Shown here: one piece after another, positions 1 to 5,406 of the stretch | Layout: each line of letters starts with the position of its first letter | How positions within the stretch are numbered: position 1 is the first letter of the stretch | Source: Minisyncoccota bacterium | Lineage (GTDB): Bacteria > Patescibacteriota > Minisyncoccia > Phycocordibacterales > JAQTLZ01 | Assembly (NCBI GenBank): GCA_028710915.1 | Contig: JAQTTF010000019.1 | Span: 1-13,105, forward strand | Direction: 5' to 3' | Length of the DNA stretch: 13,105 nt | Translations under genes and position numbers: made by a program | Notes under the pieces: generated by a model | Seen by the model: only the letters and a program-made list of their open reading frames with translations | Database searches by the model: none | What the model was told of the DNA's origin: nothing

Positions 1-1132
1 TCCTTCGTCCGATTTCGACGTGAGTACCGGTTACTTCATGATCTACTGCTTTCCCAAGGTCATGAAGGAGACATCCTGCTTTTGCGATTGCCACATTTGC
101 ACCGAGCTCTTCAGCGAGCATTCCTCCGATATGCGCCATCTCAATTGAGTGTTGGAGCACATTTTGTCCGTAGCTCGTGCGGAAGTAGAGTCGTCCGAGG
201 ATGGAAATGATTCTTGGGTCAAGATTGAACACTCCGCATTCATATGCAGCTTGTTCTCCTTTTTCTTTGATCACCTTATTAATATCAAGCTTTGCCTTTT
301 CCACCATCTCTTCGATTTTTGCCGGCTGAATTCTTCCGTCGAGGATGAGGTTTTCAAGAGCTAATTTGGCAACTTGGCGTCTGATTGGGTCGAATGAAGA
401 AATCGTTATAGAGCCTGGAGTATCATCGACGATGACTTCAACGCCGGAAGCTCGTTCAAATGCTTTGATATTTCGGCCTTCTTTTCCAATGATTTTTCCT
501 TTGATTTCATCCGAAGGAATAGCAACACTTGTTGAAAGCATGTCTGAAGACACAGAGGCAGCAAGTCTTTGGATAGTTGTCGAAAGAATTTCTTTTGCTT
601 TTGCTTCGAGCTTCTCTTGTCCAGTAGTCTCGAGCTTTTTCATTCGGACCATCACATCCTCTTCCGATTGCTTCTCGACGATTGCAAGAAGTTCTTTCTT
701 CGCATCCTCGGTTGAGAGGCGGGCGATCTTTTCGAGTTCTGCTCGTTTTGCTTCTTGGATTTTCTCTGTCTTTTCGCGGATGTCTTTGATTTCTGCGATT
801 TTCTGCTTGATAGATTCGACTTCTTTGTCGATGTCTCCTTGGCGTTTGTCGAGTGTATCTTCCTTTTTGATGAGTCGATCTTCGGTCGACTTTATCTTAT
901 CTTCTCGCTCCTTCATGTCGAGCCGGAGCTCTTTCATCGTTTCGGCAGCTTTCGTCTCTGCTTCGACGGTGATTTTCTTCGCGTTTTCTTTTGCCTCGAG
1001 GAGGAGATTCTTGATTTCAAGTTCCACCGATCCCTTCTTCCCCAAAGAGATGATGAGCCGGAGGTAATACCCGATGAGAATTCCTGCGACGCCGGCTATG
1101 CTCGCAAGAAGAAATGCTATTTTTAATGACAT
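1..1132 (-). CDS. rny: Ribonuclease Y, 5'-terminal 377 codons (3' end beyond window)
   Basis: RNase Y is a membrane-anchored endoribonuclease that starts bulk mRNA decay. Translated from the ATG at 1132-1130, the protein has one N-terminal membrane segment (about residues 5-26), a long charged coiled coil (about 35-190), and a KH domain whose GKIIGKEGRNIK motif (GKEG at 216-219) binds RNA. The start of the HD phosphohydrolase domain follows, with His328 (LQHS), the His357-Asp358 metal pair (LLHDLGKA) and His371. The order TM, coiled coil, KH, HD is diagnostic of the family. Family members are usually about 510-520 aa, so roughly 140 C-terminal residues lie outside the window. No Shine-Dalgarno precedes the ATG; a short GCGAAA/TTTCGC hairpin ends 3 nt upstream instead. 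The gene follows clpP on the same strand but is separated from it by 249 bp containing terminator-like structure, so it probably has its own promoter. The identification is very secure. Confidence 0.96.
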   Translation of the reverse strand, partial: MSLKIAFLLASIAGVAGILIGYYLRLIISLGKKGSVELEIKNLLLEAKENAKKITVEAETKAAETMKELRLDMKEREDKIKSTEDRLIKKEDTLDKRQGDIDKEVESIKQKIAEIKDIREKTEKIQEAKRAELEKIARLSTEDAKKELLAIVEKQSEEDVMVRMKKLETTGQEKLEAKAKEILSTTIQRLAASVSSDMLSTSVAIPSDEIKGKIIGKEGRNIKAFERASGVEVIVDDTPGSITISSFDPIRRQVAKLALENLILDGRIQPAKIEEMVEKAKLDINKVIKEKGEQAAYECGVFNLDPRIISILGRLYFRTSYGQNVLQHSIEMAHIGGMLAEELGANVAIAKAGCLLHDLGKAVDHEVTGTHVEIGRR

Positions 1133-1135
1133 GGT

Positions 1136-1149
1136 GCGAAAGATTTCGC
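1136..1149 (-). promoter_or_regulatory. Hairpin abutting the rny start codon
   Basis: GCGAAA-GA-TTTCGC is a perfect inverted repeat ending 3 nt before the rny ATG, in the place where a ribosome-binding site would sit. A two-base loop is too tight, so the real hairpin would open one or two inner pairs. It could lower translation initiation. A regulatory role is inference only. Confidence 0.35.
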
Positions 1150-1165
1150 CTGTTGTTAGTTAGAC

Positions 1166-1194
1166 TTTATACAGTGAGAGATTGTTCTTTATAC
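1166..1194 (-). promoter_or_regulatory. Candidate rny promoter region with two TATAAAG boxes
   Basis: Read on the minus strand, this stretch holds two copies of GTATAAAG (complement CTTTATAC at 1165-1172 and 1187-1194). Each resembles a -10 element, 34-55 nt upstream of the rny start. No good -35 hexamer lies 16-18 nt further upstream; a TTGTCA (complement of 1216-1221) is 22 nt from the distal box. One of the boxes is probably the rny -10, but which one cannot be decided by eye. Confidence 0.3.
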
Positions 1195-1251
1195 GGCTAT
1201 ACATAAGGTGTTTTTTGACAATTGTCTCCTTTGAATACTCTAAGTCTTAGT

Positions 1252-1317
1252 AAAAAAACGAAATCGTGAATAATGAATAAATTGCTATATCTTTATCATA
1301 CAAGATTTCGCTTTTTT
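1252..1317 (-). terminator. Long-loop inverted repeat with T7 tail between clpP and rny
   Basis: The arms CGAAATC (1259-1265) and GATTTCG (1304-1310) are perfect complements separated by 38 nt, and A/T runs flank them on both sides. Read in the clpP-to-rny direction, the distal arm is followed directly by seven Ts (1258-1252), as in an intrinsic terminator. The large AT-rich loop makes it weak alone; it may back up the GC hairpin at 1328-1363. It could instead be part of rny leader control. Confidence 0.35.
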
Positions 1318-1327
1318 GTCTAATGAG

Positions 1328-1363
1328 AACAGCCCCGGCCAGTTTTGACTGGCCGGGGCTGTT
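1328..1363 (-). terminator. GC-rich hairpin downstream of clpP (probable terminator)
   Basis: A perfect 15-bp stem begins AACAGCCC and closes on a 6-nt loop (1343-1348), 19 nt after the clpP stop codon. On the clpP strand the stem is followed by GTT-CTCATTAG, not by a real U-run, so it is imperfect as an intrinsic terminator. It may instead work as a 3'-end stabiliser, or together with the downstream T7 structure at 1252-1265. On the plus strand a broken T stretch (1371-1379) follows, but no plus-strand gene reads into it. Confidence 0.6.
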
Positions 1364-1381
1364 TGAGTCTCCTTTTTCTTG

Positions 1382-1981
1382 TTATTTAAGAGAACTTTTT
1401 GTTGGTTCGTAGATCTTGTCTACAACTCCGTATTTTTTTGCTTCTTCCGCAGACATAAAGTAGTCTCGGTCGACATCTTTTTCAACCTGGCTAAGCGCCT
1501 TGCCGGTATTTTTTGCCAGAATTCTATTCAAATTCTCTCTAGTCTTAATAATGTGCTTTGCGGTGATCTCAATATCAGATGCACGGCCTTCTGCTCCGCC
1601 CCAAGGCTGGTGGATCATTACTTCGGCATTTGGAAGCGCATATCGTTTTCCTTTTGCTCCTGCTGAAAGAAGAACTGCTGCTCCTGATGCTGCCATCCCG
1701 ACACAGACGGTTGAGACGTCAGGCTTTACGTAATTCATTGTGTCGAGCATTGCAAGCGTCGCTGTGACCGAGCCTCCAGGAGAGTTGATATAGAGCTGAA
1801 TGTCTTTTTTCGGATCTTCGGATTCAAGGAAAAGAAGCTGGGCGATGACGATATTGGCAACAGTATCTTCGATTGCTCCTCCGAGAAAGATTATTCTTTC
1901 TTTGAGAAGTCGCGAATAAATATCATAGGCCCGCTCGCCCATTGAGGTTTTTTCGATAACGGTTGGTATAAGAATGGACAT
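1382..1981 (-). CDS. clpP: ATP-dependent Clp protease proteolytic subunit ClpP
   Basis: ClpP is the serine-protease core of ClpXP/ClpAP. It forms a two-ring barrel in the cytoplasm and degrades unfolded or tagged proteins, including SsrA-tagged ones, delivered by AAA+ partners. The 199-aa protein has the usual family length. Visible hallmarks are the INSPGGSV motif, GMAASGAAV with the nucleophile Ser99, MIHQPWGG with His124, and DVDRDYFMSAEEA with the catalytic Asp (probably Asp173 by spacing from Ser99). The N-terminus, MSILIPTVIEKTSMGERAYD, matches the processed ClpP start, so the ATG at 1981 is well supported. No Shine-Dalgarno is seen. clpX is not adjacent. Trigger factor, often directly upstream of clpP, lies 2 kb upstream on the same strand, beyond a block of opposite-strand genes. 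Identification is secure. Confidence 0.98.
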   Translation of the reverse strand: MSILIPTVIEKTSMGERAYDIYSRLLKERIIFLGGAIEDTVANIVIAQLLFLESEDPKKDIQLYINSPGGSVTATLAMLDTMNYVKPDVSTVCVGMAASGAAVLLSAGAKGKRYALPNAEVMIHQPWGGAEGRASDIEITAKHIIKTRENLNRILAKNTGKALSQVEKDVDRDYFMSAEEAKKYGVVDKIYEPTKSSLK

Positions 1982-2010
1982 ATTTTTCAGAAATTACTGA
2001 TAACAGTGCC

Positions 2011-2019
2011 AGTATAGCA
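2011..2019 (-). promoter_or_regulatory. Extended -10 promoter of clpP
   Basis: On the minus strand the sequence is TGcTATACT, a textbook extended -10, 29 nt upstream of the clpP ATG. The position of a -35 box 17 nt upstream reads TTTCCC and is poor. The TGn extension would compensate. Confidence 0.55.
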
Positions 2020-2044
2020 AAAAAAGCCAAGAGGGAAAGAGGGA

Positions 2045-2073
2045 TTGACTAAATATATTTTTCGTACTAAAAC
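2045..2073 (+). promoter_or_regulatory. Candidate promoter for the 2125 gene
   Basis: TTGACT (2045-2050, five of six to the -35 consensus), a 17-nt spacer and TAAAAC (2068-2073, four of six to the -10 consensus) lie upstream of the plus-strand gene with start at 2125. A 12-bp palindrome overlaps the -10 and the expected transcription start. Confidence 0.45.
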
Positions 2074-2083
2074 TAGGCCTAGT
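2072..2083. promoter_or_regulatory. Perfect 12-bp palindrome, possible operator
   Basis: ACTAGGCCTAGT is fully self-complementary. It sits across the predicted transcription start of the 2125 gene, in the divergent region between that gene and clpP. Such placement fits a dimeric repressor site. No regulator can be named, and a chance 12-bp palindrome cannot be excluded. Confidence 0.35.
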
Positions 2084-2124
2084 GACTGACAAGATTTCTC
2101 TCATTTCATTGAAAGGGGTGGTGC

Positions 2125-2628
2125 ATGAACTCTTTGATTCGTCTTTTGGACCTCGGTTCCAATGTGGTTAGTGTTGTCGCCCTCTTCGTGATTATTTGTA
2201 CTCCCAATCTCACCGGGGCGCGCAAGGCAGAGAAGACTTCTCTGGAAGCTCCCTCCACACGAGTTGTGGTTGTCGAGATCGGCTGGTGCAAGGTGAAGGG
2301 AGATCTCCCAGAGTCAGGGTTAAGAGGCATGCATTCGTGCTTGTTCATTCTCCCCGGCGTTGGTGGAAAACCCGATACTATAGAAGAGTGCAGGATTTTC
2401 GATAATCCGGTGTATAAGCCGGTGGATAGAAATGATTGGGAAGTCCTTATCATTTCTATACAGAAAAGCGGAGAGAAAAACAGGTATGAGGTGGAGAATT
2501 ATAAACCACCAGAAGACTCAGAAGAAATTCTTCGAACGACAGTTGTTGCGTGGCTTCATGGCCAGCATTCGCGAATACCGCGACTGCTGGTCTGTTTTTT
2601 TATGCAGAAATACGCTATGGTAGTAGCC
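2125..2628 (+). CDS. Unrecognised protein; frame runs without a stop into rsmE
   Basis: The start is well supported: an AAAGGGG Shine-Dalgarno (2112-2118) lies 6 nt before the ATG, the strongest in the window apart from that of pilB. The protein begins with a hydrophobic segment (about residues 3-29, LIRLLDLGSN to VIICTP), so it may be membrane-anchored or secreted. A soluble part with alternating beta-like stretches (RVVVVEIGW, WEVLIISIQ) and a charged tail (YEVENYKPPEDSEE) follows. I do not recognise a family. Codons are clearly richer in G/C at third positions than those of the neighbouring genes, suggesting transfer. After about residue 145 the translation loses protein-like character, and a strong intrinsic terminator (2560-2601) lies inside the frame. 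No stop occurs before RsmE Met1 (2629). The whole frame 2125-3324 could be one 399-aa fusion, or the first cistron may make a non-stop mRNA, or a stop may have been lost by mutation or sequencing error. Confidence 0.6.
2560..2601 (+). terminator. Intrinsic terminator inside the open frame upstream of rsmE
   Basis: The stem is GGCCAGCA/TGCTGGTC continued by TCGCG/CGCGA after a single T-C mismatch, with a 5-nt loop (2574-2578) and one G-U pair near the base. It is followed by TG and then seven Ts (2595-2601). This is a classical Rho-independent terminator, on the plus strand, 28 nt before the rsmE start. It argues that rsmE is transcribed separately from the gene at 2125. Confidence 0.75.
2616..2621 (+). 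promoter_or_regulatory. Possible -10 of rsmE giving a near-leaderless mRNA
   Basis: TATGGT lies 7 nt before the rsmE ATG and just after the terminator. A transcript starting at the usual distance would be leaderless or nearly so. There is no Shine-Dalgarno, no TGn extension, and no convincing -35 (T-rich sequence at that position), so this is tentative. Confidence 0.3.
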
Positions 2629-3324
2629 ATGCGTTTACATCGATTTTTCATTGCAGAGAAGCTTGAGGGGAAAGACACGATAACTATTCGAAATCGCGAA
2701 CTCCATCATCAACTTAAGGATGTTTTCCGTTTTCAAGTGGGATCATCCGTACTTCTTCTCGACAATTCAGGGTTTGAATTTGAAGCGGTTATTACTTCGT
2801 TTGAAGTAGGGAATTTGGATTTCAAAATTGTTCGTTCAGAAAAAGTGAAAAATATTCCAAAGCGAGAAATATATTTGTTTGCTTCGCTCATTAAAAAAGA
2901 TAAATTTGAATGGGTACTGGAGAAAGGAACAGAAATCGGAGTCACTCACTTCATTCCCATTATTTCAGAACGAAGCGAGAAAAAATCTTTGAATATTGAG
3001 CGGGCAAGAAAAATTATTCAAGAAGCATCTGAGCAGTCTGGACGGGGAATTTTGCCAGAGCTACATAACGTGATGACATTGGAAAATGCGCTTTCGTCTA
3101 CTTCGGGAGAAATTATCGCTTTTGATTTTTCCGGAATTCCTTTTAAAGATTTCAAACTCCAATCTGATATTTGTAAAATATTTATCGGCCCCGAGGGCGG
3201 ATGGAGCGAGAGGGAATTGAAGAAGTTTATTGAAAAAGGCGCGAAGATCGTGTCTTTGGGTGGACAAGTTTTGCGTGCAGAGACCGCGTCTTTAGTTGTC
3301 TCGACGCTCTTTCTTTTATCCTAG
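2629..3324 (+). CDS. rsmE: 16S rRNA m3U1498 methyltransferase RsmE
   Basis: RsmE is a SPOUT-class methyltransferase that methylates N3 of U1498 in 16S rRNA on the 30S subunit using S-adenosylmethionine. Taken from the ATG at 2629 the protein has 231 residues, close to the 240-250 usual for the family. Its N-terminus MRLHRFFI is the typical RsmE start. An N-terminal PUA-like RNA-binding domain (about 1-70) is followed by the SPOUT domain with EKGTEIGVTHFIP (98-110), EQSGR (135-139), IGPEGGW (186-192) and LGGQVLRAETA (210-220). The last two form the trefoil-knot cofactor site. The frame is open upstream as far as 2125, so a start-calling program could fuse it to an unrelated N-terminal segment. 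Family length, the N-terminal motif and the terminator at 2560-2601 favour the start at 2629. No Shine-Dalgarno is present. Confidence 0.93.
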   Translation: MRLHRFFIAEKLEGKDTITIRNRELHHQLKDVFRFQVGSSVLLLDNSGFEFEAVITSFEVGNLDFKIVRSEKVKNIPKREIYLFASLIKKDKFEWVLEKGTEIGVTHFIPIISERSEKKSLNIERARKIIQEASEQSGRGILPELHNVMTLENALSSTSGEIIAFDFSGIPFKDFKLQSDICKIFIGPEGGWSERELKKFIEKGAKIVSLGGQVLRAETASLVVSTLFLLS

Positions 3325-3347
3325 TTTCTTTTACTAAAGTATCGCTA

Positions 3348-3356
3348 TGCTATAAT
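3348..3356 (+). promoter_or_regulatory. Extended -10 promoter of the 3400 gene
   Basis: TGcTATAAT is a perfect extended -10, 24 nt after the rsmE stop and 43 nt before the next ATG. The -35 position (CTTTTA at 3328-3333) is weak. It indicates that the secreted-protein gene is transcribed independently of rsmE. Confidence 0.65.
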
Positions 3357-3399
3357 CTAGATTGTTACATTATTTAGATAATCCTAAAGACATAAAAAG

Positions 3400-3990
3400 A
3401 TGGAAACTAATAATAAAAAATATCTGTTACTCGTAGCTATACTTGTGGTTGTTGGATTTATTTTCATCTTTACGACAGGCGGCCAGCATGCGTTTGCGCC
3501 GACTCCGGAGAATAACATTCCTCTTGCTAATTCTTCGACGACGCCGACTTCAACAGGGAATATTCTTCTTACACCAAGTCCCACAGCGCAATTTTCTATT
3601 CCAAAGTCTAAGAGTCCCGTTACGATAACTATGCTGACAACTCCGCCTTCTGTTACCTTGAAAATAAATGCTTCCCGCACTCCCGCTCCGGTCGCTTATA
3701 ATTCGATCAATACAATTTCTTGGGCATCAACTGGAAATATTATCGGCTGCGTTTCCGGCGGATATTATGTTCCACTTGCTGATGCACAGAGCACTTTATG
3801 GAGTCGCCAAGGACAGATGAAAGCGTCTGGTTCAGAATCCTTCGTTGCGAAAATGCTTACCGGCGCGCCGCCTGCGACTGGATATAAATATTTTTCACCT
3901 CTTGCGCTCAATATTGCCTGCACTGCTATAAGTGCAGAGGGGACAAAAGTGATAGTCAAGGATGAAATTACTGTATCGGTGACTCCTTAA
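3400..3990 (+). CDS. Membrane-anchored or secreted Ig-like-domain protein, function unknown
   Basis: The 196-aa protein starts with METNNKK and one hydrophobic segment (about 8-25), which is a signal anchor or signal peptide. A Pro/Thr/Ser-rich linker (about 34-82) follows, then a C-terminal domain (83-196). That domain contains ISWASTGNIIGCVSGG and LNIACTAISAEG, with one cysteine each (Cys117, Cys174), and a terminal beta strand (EITVSVTP). A tryptophan-anchored strand with a cysteine pair resembles the Ig/PKD-like repeats found in many CPR cell-surface proteins. The role is unknown. It has its own extended -10 promoter and no clear Shine-Dalgarno. It converges on tig: the two stop codons share the TTAA at 3987-3990, so there is no room for a conventional terminator between them. 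Confidence 0.8.
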   Translation: METNNKKYLLLVAILVVVGFIFIFTTGGQHAFAPTPENNIPLANSSTTPTSTGNILLTPSPTAQFSIPKSKSPVTITMLTTPPSVTLKINASRTPAPVAYNSINTISWASTGNIIGCVSGGYYVPLADAQSTLWSRQGQMKASGSESFVAKMLTGAPPATGYKYFSPLALNIACTAISAEGTKVIVKDEITVSVTP

Positions 3991-5039
3991 TTGTTCGACA
4001 CTCCCTCTAAAAAAGCAATTACTTTTTCATTCATGAGAAGCATCGTAACGTAGGCTCGGACCCTTTCTGGTTCGGCATGCTGATAATGCTCCATTAAAGA
4101 TTTAGATTCTGTCTCTATTTCTTCTTTTGACGGAATGATTTTTTCTTTTCTGGCGATCTCGCTCAAGACAAGTTCGGTTTTGGCATGATTCTCTGCGGCC
4201 GGTCTCCATTCTTTCGTGATTTCTTCTTCAGATTTTTTTATGTGCTTCAGGTAGTCGGGGAATGATAAGCCTGCATGAGCAAGCTCGTCTTCAAATCGCG
4301 CTCTCATTCTGCTAAGCTCGCTTTCGATAAGAATTTCTGGAAGATCAATTTTGACATCTTTTAAAATCGCGTCGAGAATGCTCGTTCGGCGCCTGTCTTT
4401 AGCTTTTTGTTTTTTCTCCTCGATGAGATTTTCTTTTGCTTTGGCTCTGAAGTCGGCAATGTTTTCAAATGCGCCGAGCGTTTTTACAAATTCATCATTG
4501 AATTCTGGAAGGGTATGCTCGTGCTTCGAATGGTCCTCGATTTCTCCGGGCTTCTCTACGCCGTTTCCATGTTTCATATGGAGCTTTCGCACTTCTTCGA
4601 TAACATCATCGATATCTTTTTCAGTAACTTCAATTTTCTCCTCTTTCTTCTTCATTTCCTCTCCGGCAATCTTTTTGTAATCACCCATTATAATTTCAGG
4701 AATGACCGTCGCTTTGATTTTGAAAGAAGCCGGATTTCCTGGGGCAATCTTTGTGAGGATGACCTCCGGTTTCCCGATCACTTCGAGTTTGTGTTCGTCG
4801 ATAATATTTACGTATTCTTTTTGCAGAGCCATTTCGGCCGCTTCTTCGAGGATAGTTACTTCTCCGAGCTTAGAAACGAGGACAGTTTCGGGAACGTGCC
4901 CCTCGCGAAAGCCGTCCAATTTTACATTTTTCCCAAGATCCTTAATCGCTTCTTTTCGATATTCAAGAAGTGTTTCCGCGGAAATTTCTCCATCGATTTC
5001 CACCTGTGAATGGGGAAGCTTGTTTATTGTAACTTTCAT
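3987..5039 (-). CDS. tig: Trigger factor lacking the PPIase domain
   Basis: Trigger factor is the ribosome-associated chaperone that binds nascent chains at the exit tunnel. The N-terminal ribosome-binding domain is clear, with the signature GFREGHVP at 43-50 (GFRxGxxP loop that contacts ribosomal protein L23), followed by the typical LEVIGKPEV stretch. The C-terminal helical chaperone domain (about 180-345) is also recognisable. The FKBP-type peptidyl-prolyl isomerase domain that usually lies between them is missing. In its place is a short linker (about 150-178) rich in His, Lys and Glu. This explains the length of 350 aa against about 430 for the family. The chaperone activity of trigger factor does not require the PPIase domain. 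The start at 5039 has no Shine-Dalgarno; a hairpin and a 27-codon open frame lie in the leader. Identification is secure. Confidence 0.93.
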   Translation of the reverse strand: MKVTINKLPHSQVEIDGEISAETLLEYRKEAIKDLGKNVKLDGFREGHVPETVLVSKLGEVTILEEAAEMALQKEYVNIIDEHKLEVIGKPEVILTKIAPGNPASFKIKATVIPEIIMGDYKKIAGEEMKKKEEKIEVTEKDIDDVIEEVRKLHMKHGNGVEKPGEIEDHSKHEHTLPEFNDEFVKTLGAFENIADFRAKAKENLIEEKKQKAKDRRRTSILDAILKDVKIDLPEILIESELSRMRARFEDELAHAGLSFPDYLKHIKKSEEEITKEWRPAAENHAKTELVLSEIARKEKIIPSKEEIETESKSLMEHYQHAEPERVRAYVTMLLMNEKVIAFLEGVSNN

Positions 5040-5043
5040 ATGG

Positions 5044-5127
5044 TCAGGCTTTTTTGTTTAATTTACTATTAATATTCTTTACTTGCCCGCCTAATTTTAC
5101 AAAGTAAAATTTTGGCGGGTAAACCAT
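5044..5127 (-). other. 27-codon open frame in the tig leader, coding status doubtful
   Basis: An ATG at 5127-5125 opens a 27-codon frame that ends in TGA at 5046-5044, four bases before the tig ATG. It runs across the stem-loop at 5086-5119. It could be a leader peptide coupled to tig translation, but it has no Shine-Dalgarno and may be an accident of the inverted repeat. I list it for its position only. Confidence 0.2.
5086..5119. repeat. Inverted repeat with CCCGCC/GGCGGG arms in the tig leader
   Basis: CCCGCC (5086-5091) pairs with GGCGGG (5114-5119), and AATTTTAC (5093-5100) pairs with GTAAAATT (5104-5111) around an AAA loop, with a small T/TT bulge between. It is a 14-bp two-part stem of REP-like or miniature-element character in a region with no gene. 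It has no T-run and is not placed as a terminator. Confidence 0.6.
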
Positions 5128-5171
5128 AATGGAGCAGAGTCTACCGGCTTTTTTTGTTTTTGTCTAATAAA

Positions 5172-5198
5172 AAAGCGCTCCATGTGTGGGAGCGCTTT
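5172..5198 (-). terminator. Intrinsic terminator downstream of the 59-aa membrane protein gene
   Basis: AAAGCGCTCC and GGAGCGCTTT form a perfect 10-bp stem with a 7-nt loop. On the minus strand the stem runs directly into a T-run (GCGCTTTTTTATTAG). It lies 12 nt after the stop of the small gene and separates it from tig. Flanking A and T runs could make it work in both directions. Confidence 0.75.
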
Positions 5199-5210
5199 AA
5201 AAATGAAAAT

Positions 5211-5390
5211 TTAATAACTGCCAGTGGTTCCGTATTGGATGTAAGCCTGCCTCTCTTGTATCTTTGCTCGGAGATAAAATAATCCTCCGATGAGAACAAT
5301 AATAAGAATGATCACAATACCGATGAATGCTCCGGTTCCGGATTTCTTTTTTGGTTTATCCCAATCTGGTGTGCCGTGTATTTCTTCCAT
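5211..5390 (-). CDS. 59-aa single-pass membrane protein, unknown function
   Basis: The gene is short: ATG at 5390-5388, TAA at 5213-5211. The protein has a charged N-terminus with DWDKPKKKSG (about residues 9-18), a single hydrophobic helix AFIGIVIILIIVLIGGLFYL (21-40), then RAKIQERQ and a Tyr/Gly-rich tail ending GTTGSY. Lysines before the helix predict a cytoplasmic N-terminus. The tight layout between two good hairpins and the clean lysine-helix-tail design support a real gene. It lies 66 nt downstream of hppA on the same strand, so an accessory role at the pyrophosphatase is possible but unproven. A TACAAT box (complement of 5397-5402) ends 6 nt before the ATG, so it may have its own nearly leaderless mRNA. 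No family is recognised. Confidence 0.7.
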   Translation of the reverse strand: MEEIHGTPDWDKPKKKSGTGAFIGIVIILIIVLIGGLFYLRAKIQERQAYIQYGTTGSY

Positions 5391-5396
5391 GTTTCC

Positions 5397-5402
5397 ATTG
5401 TA
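5397..5402 (-). promoter_or_regulatory. Possible -10 box for the 59-aa gene, fused to the hppA terminator tail
   Basis: On the minus strand TACAAT (five of six to the consensus) lies immediately after the TTTTG tail of the hppA terminator and 6 nt before the ATG. A start at the usual distance would give a leaderless transcript. There is no recognisable -35; the hairpin stem occupies that place. Confidence 0.3.
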
Positions 5403-5406
5403 TACA

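Noticed and set aside
345..1067. Long plus-strand open frame (240 aa) rich in Ser and Phe
   Set aside because: It is the antisense of rny, whose minus-strand translation has clear KH and HD motifs. The Ser/Phe-rich product is the usual shadow of a charged coiled coil.
1133..1381. Clp-rny intergenic region searched for a tRNA or small RNA gene
   Set aside because: No cloverleaf, CCA end or conserved RNA motif is visible; only inverted repeats and AT-rich sequence.
2106..2453. Minus-strand 115-aa open frame opposite the unknown 2125 gene
   Set aside because: It has no ribosome-binding site or promoter, and the opposite strand has a strong Shine-Dalgarno at the right distance. It is best explained as a shadow, though with less certainty than the others because the sense gene is unrecognised.
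2595..2601. T7 run considered as a programmed frameshift or slippage site
   Set aside because: The main frame is already open on both sides, and shifts either way lead to stops soon after. The run is better explained as a terminator tail.
4407..5009. Plus-strand 200-aa open frame
   Set aside because: It is antisense to tig, which is unmistakable. The product is Phe-rich and has no motifs.
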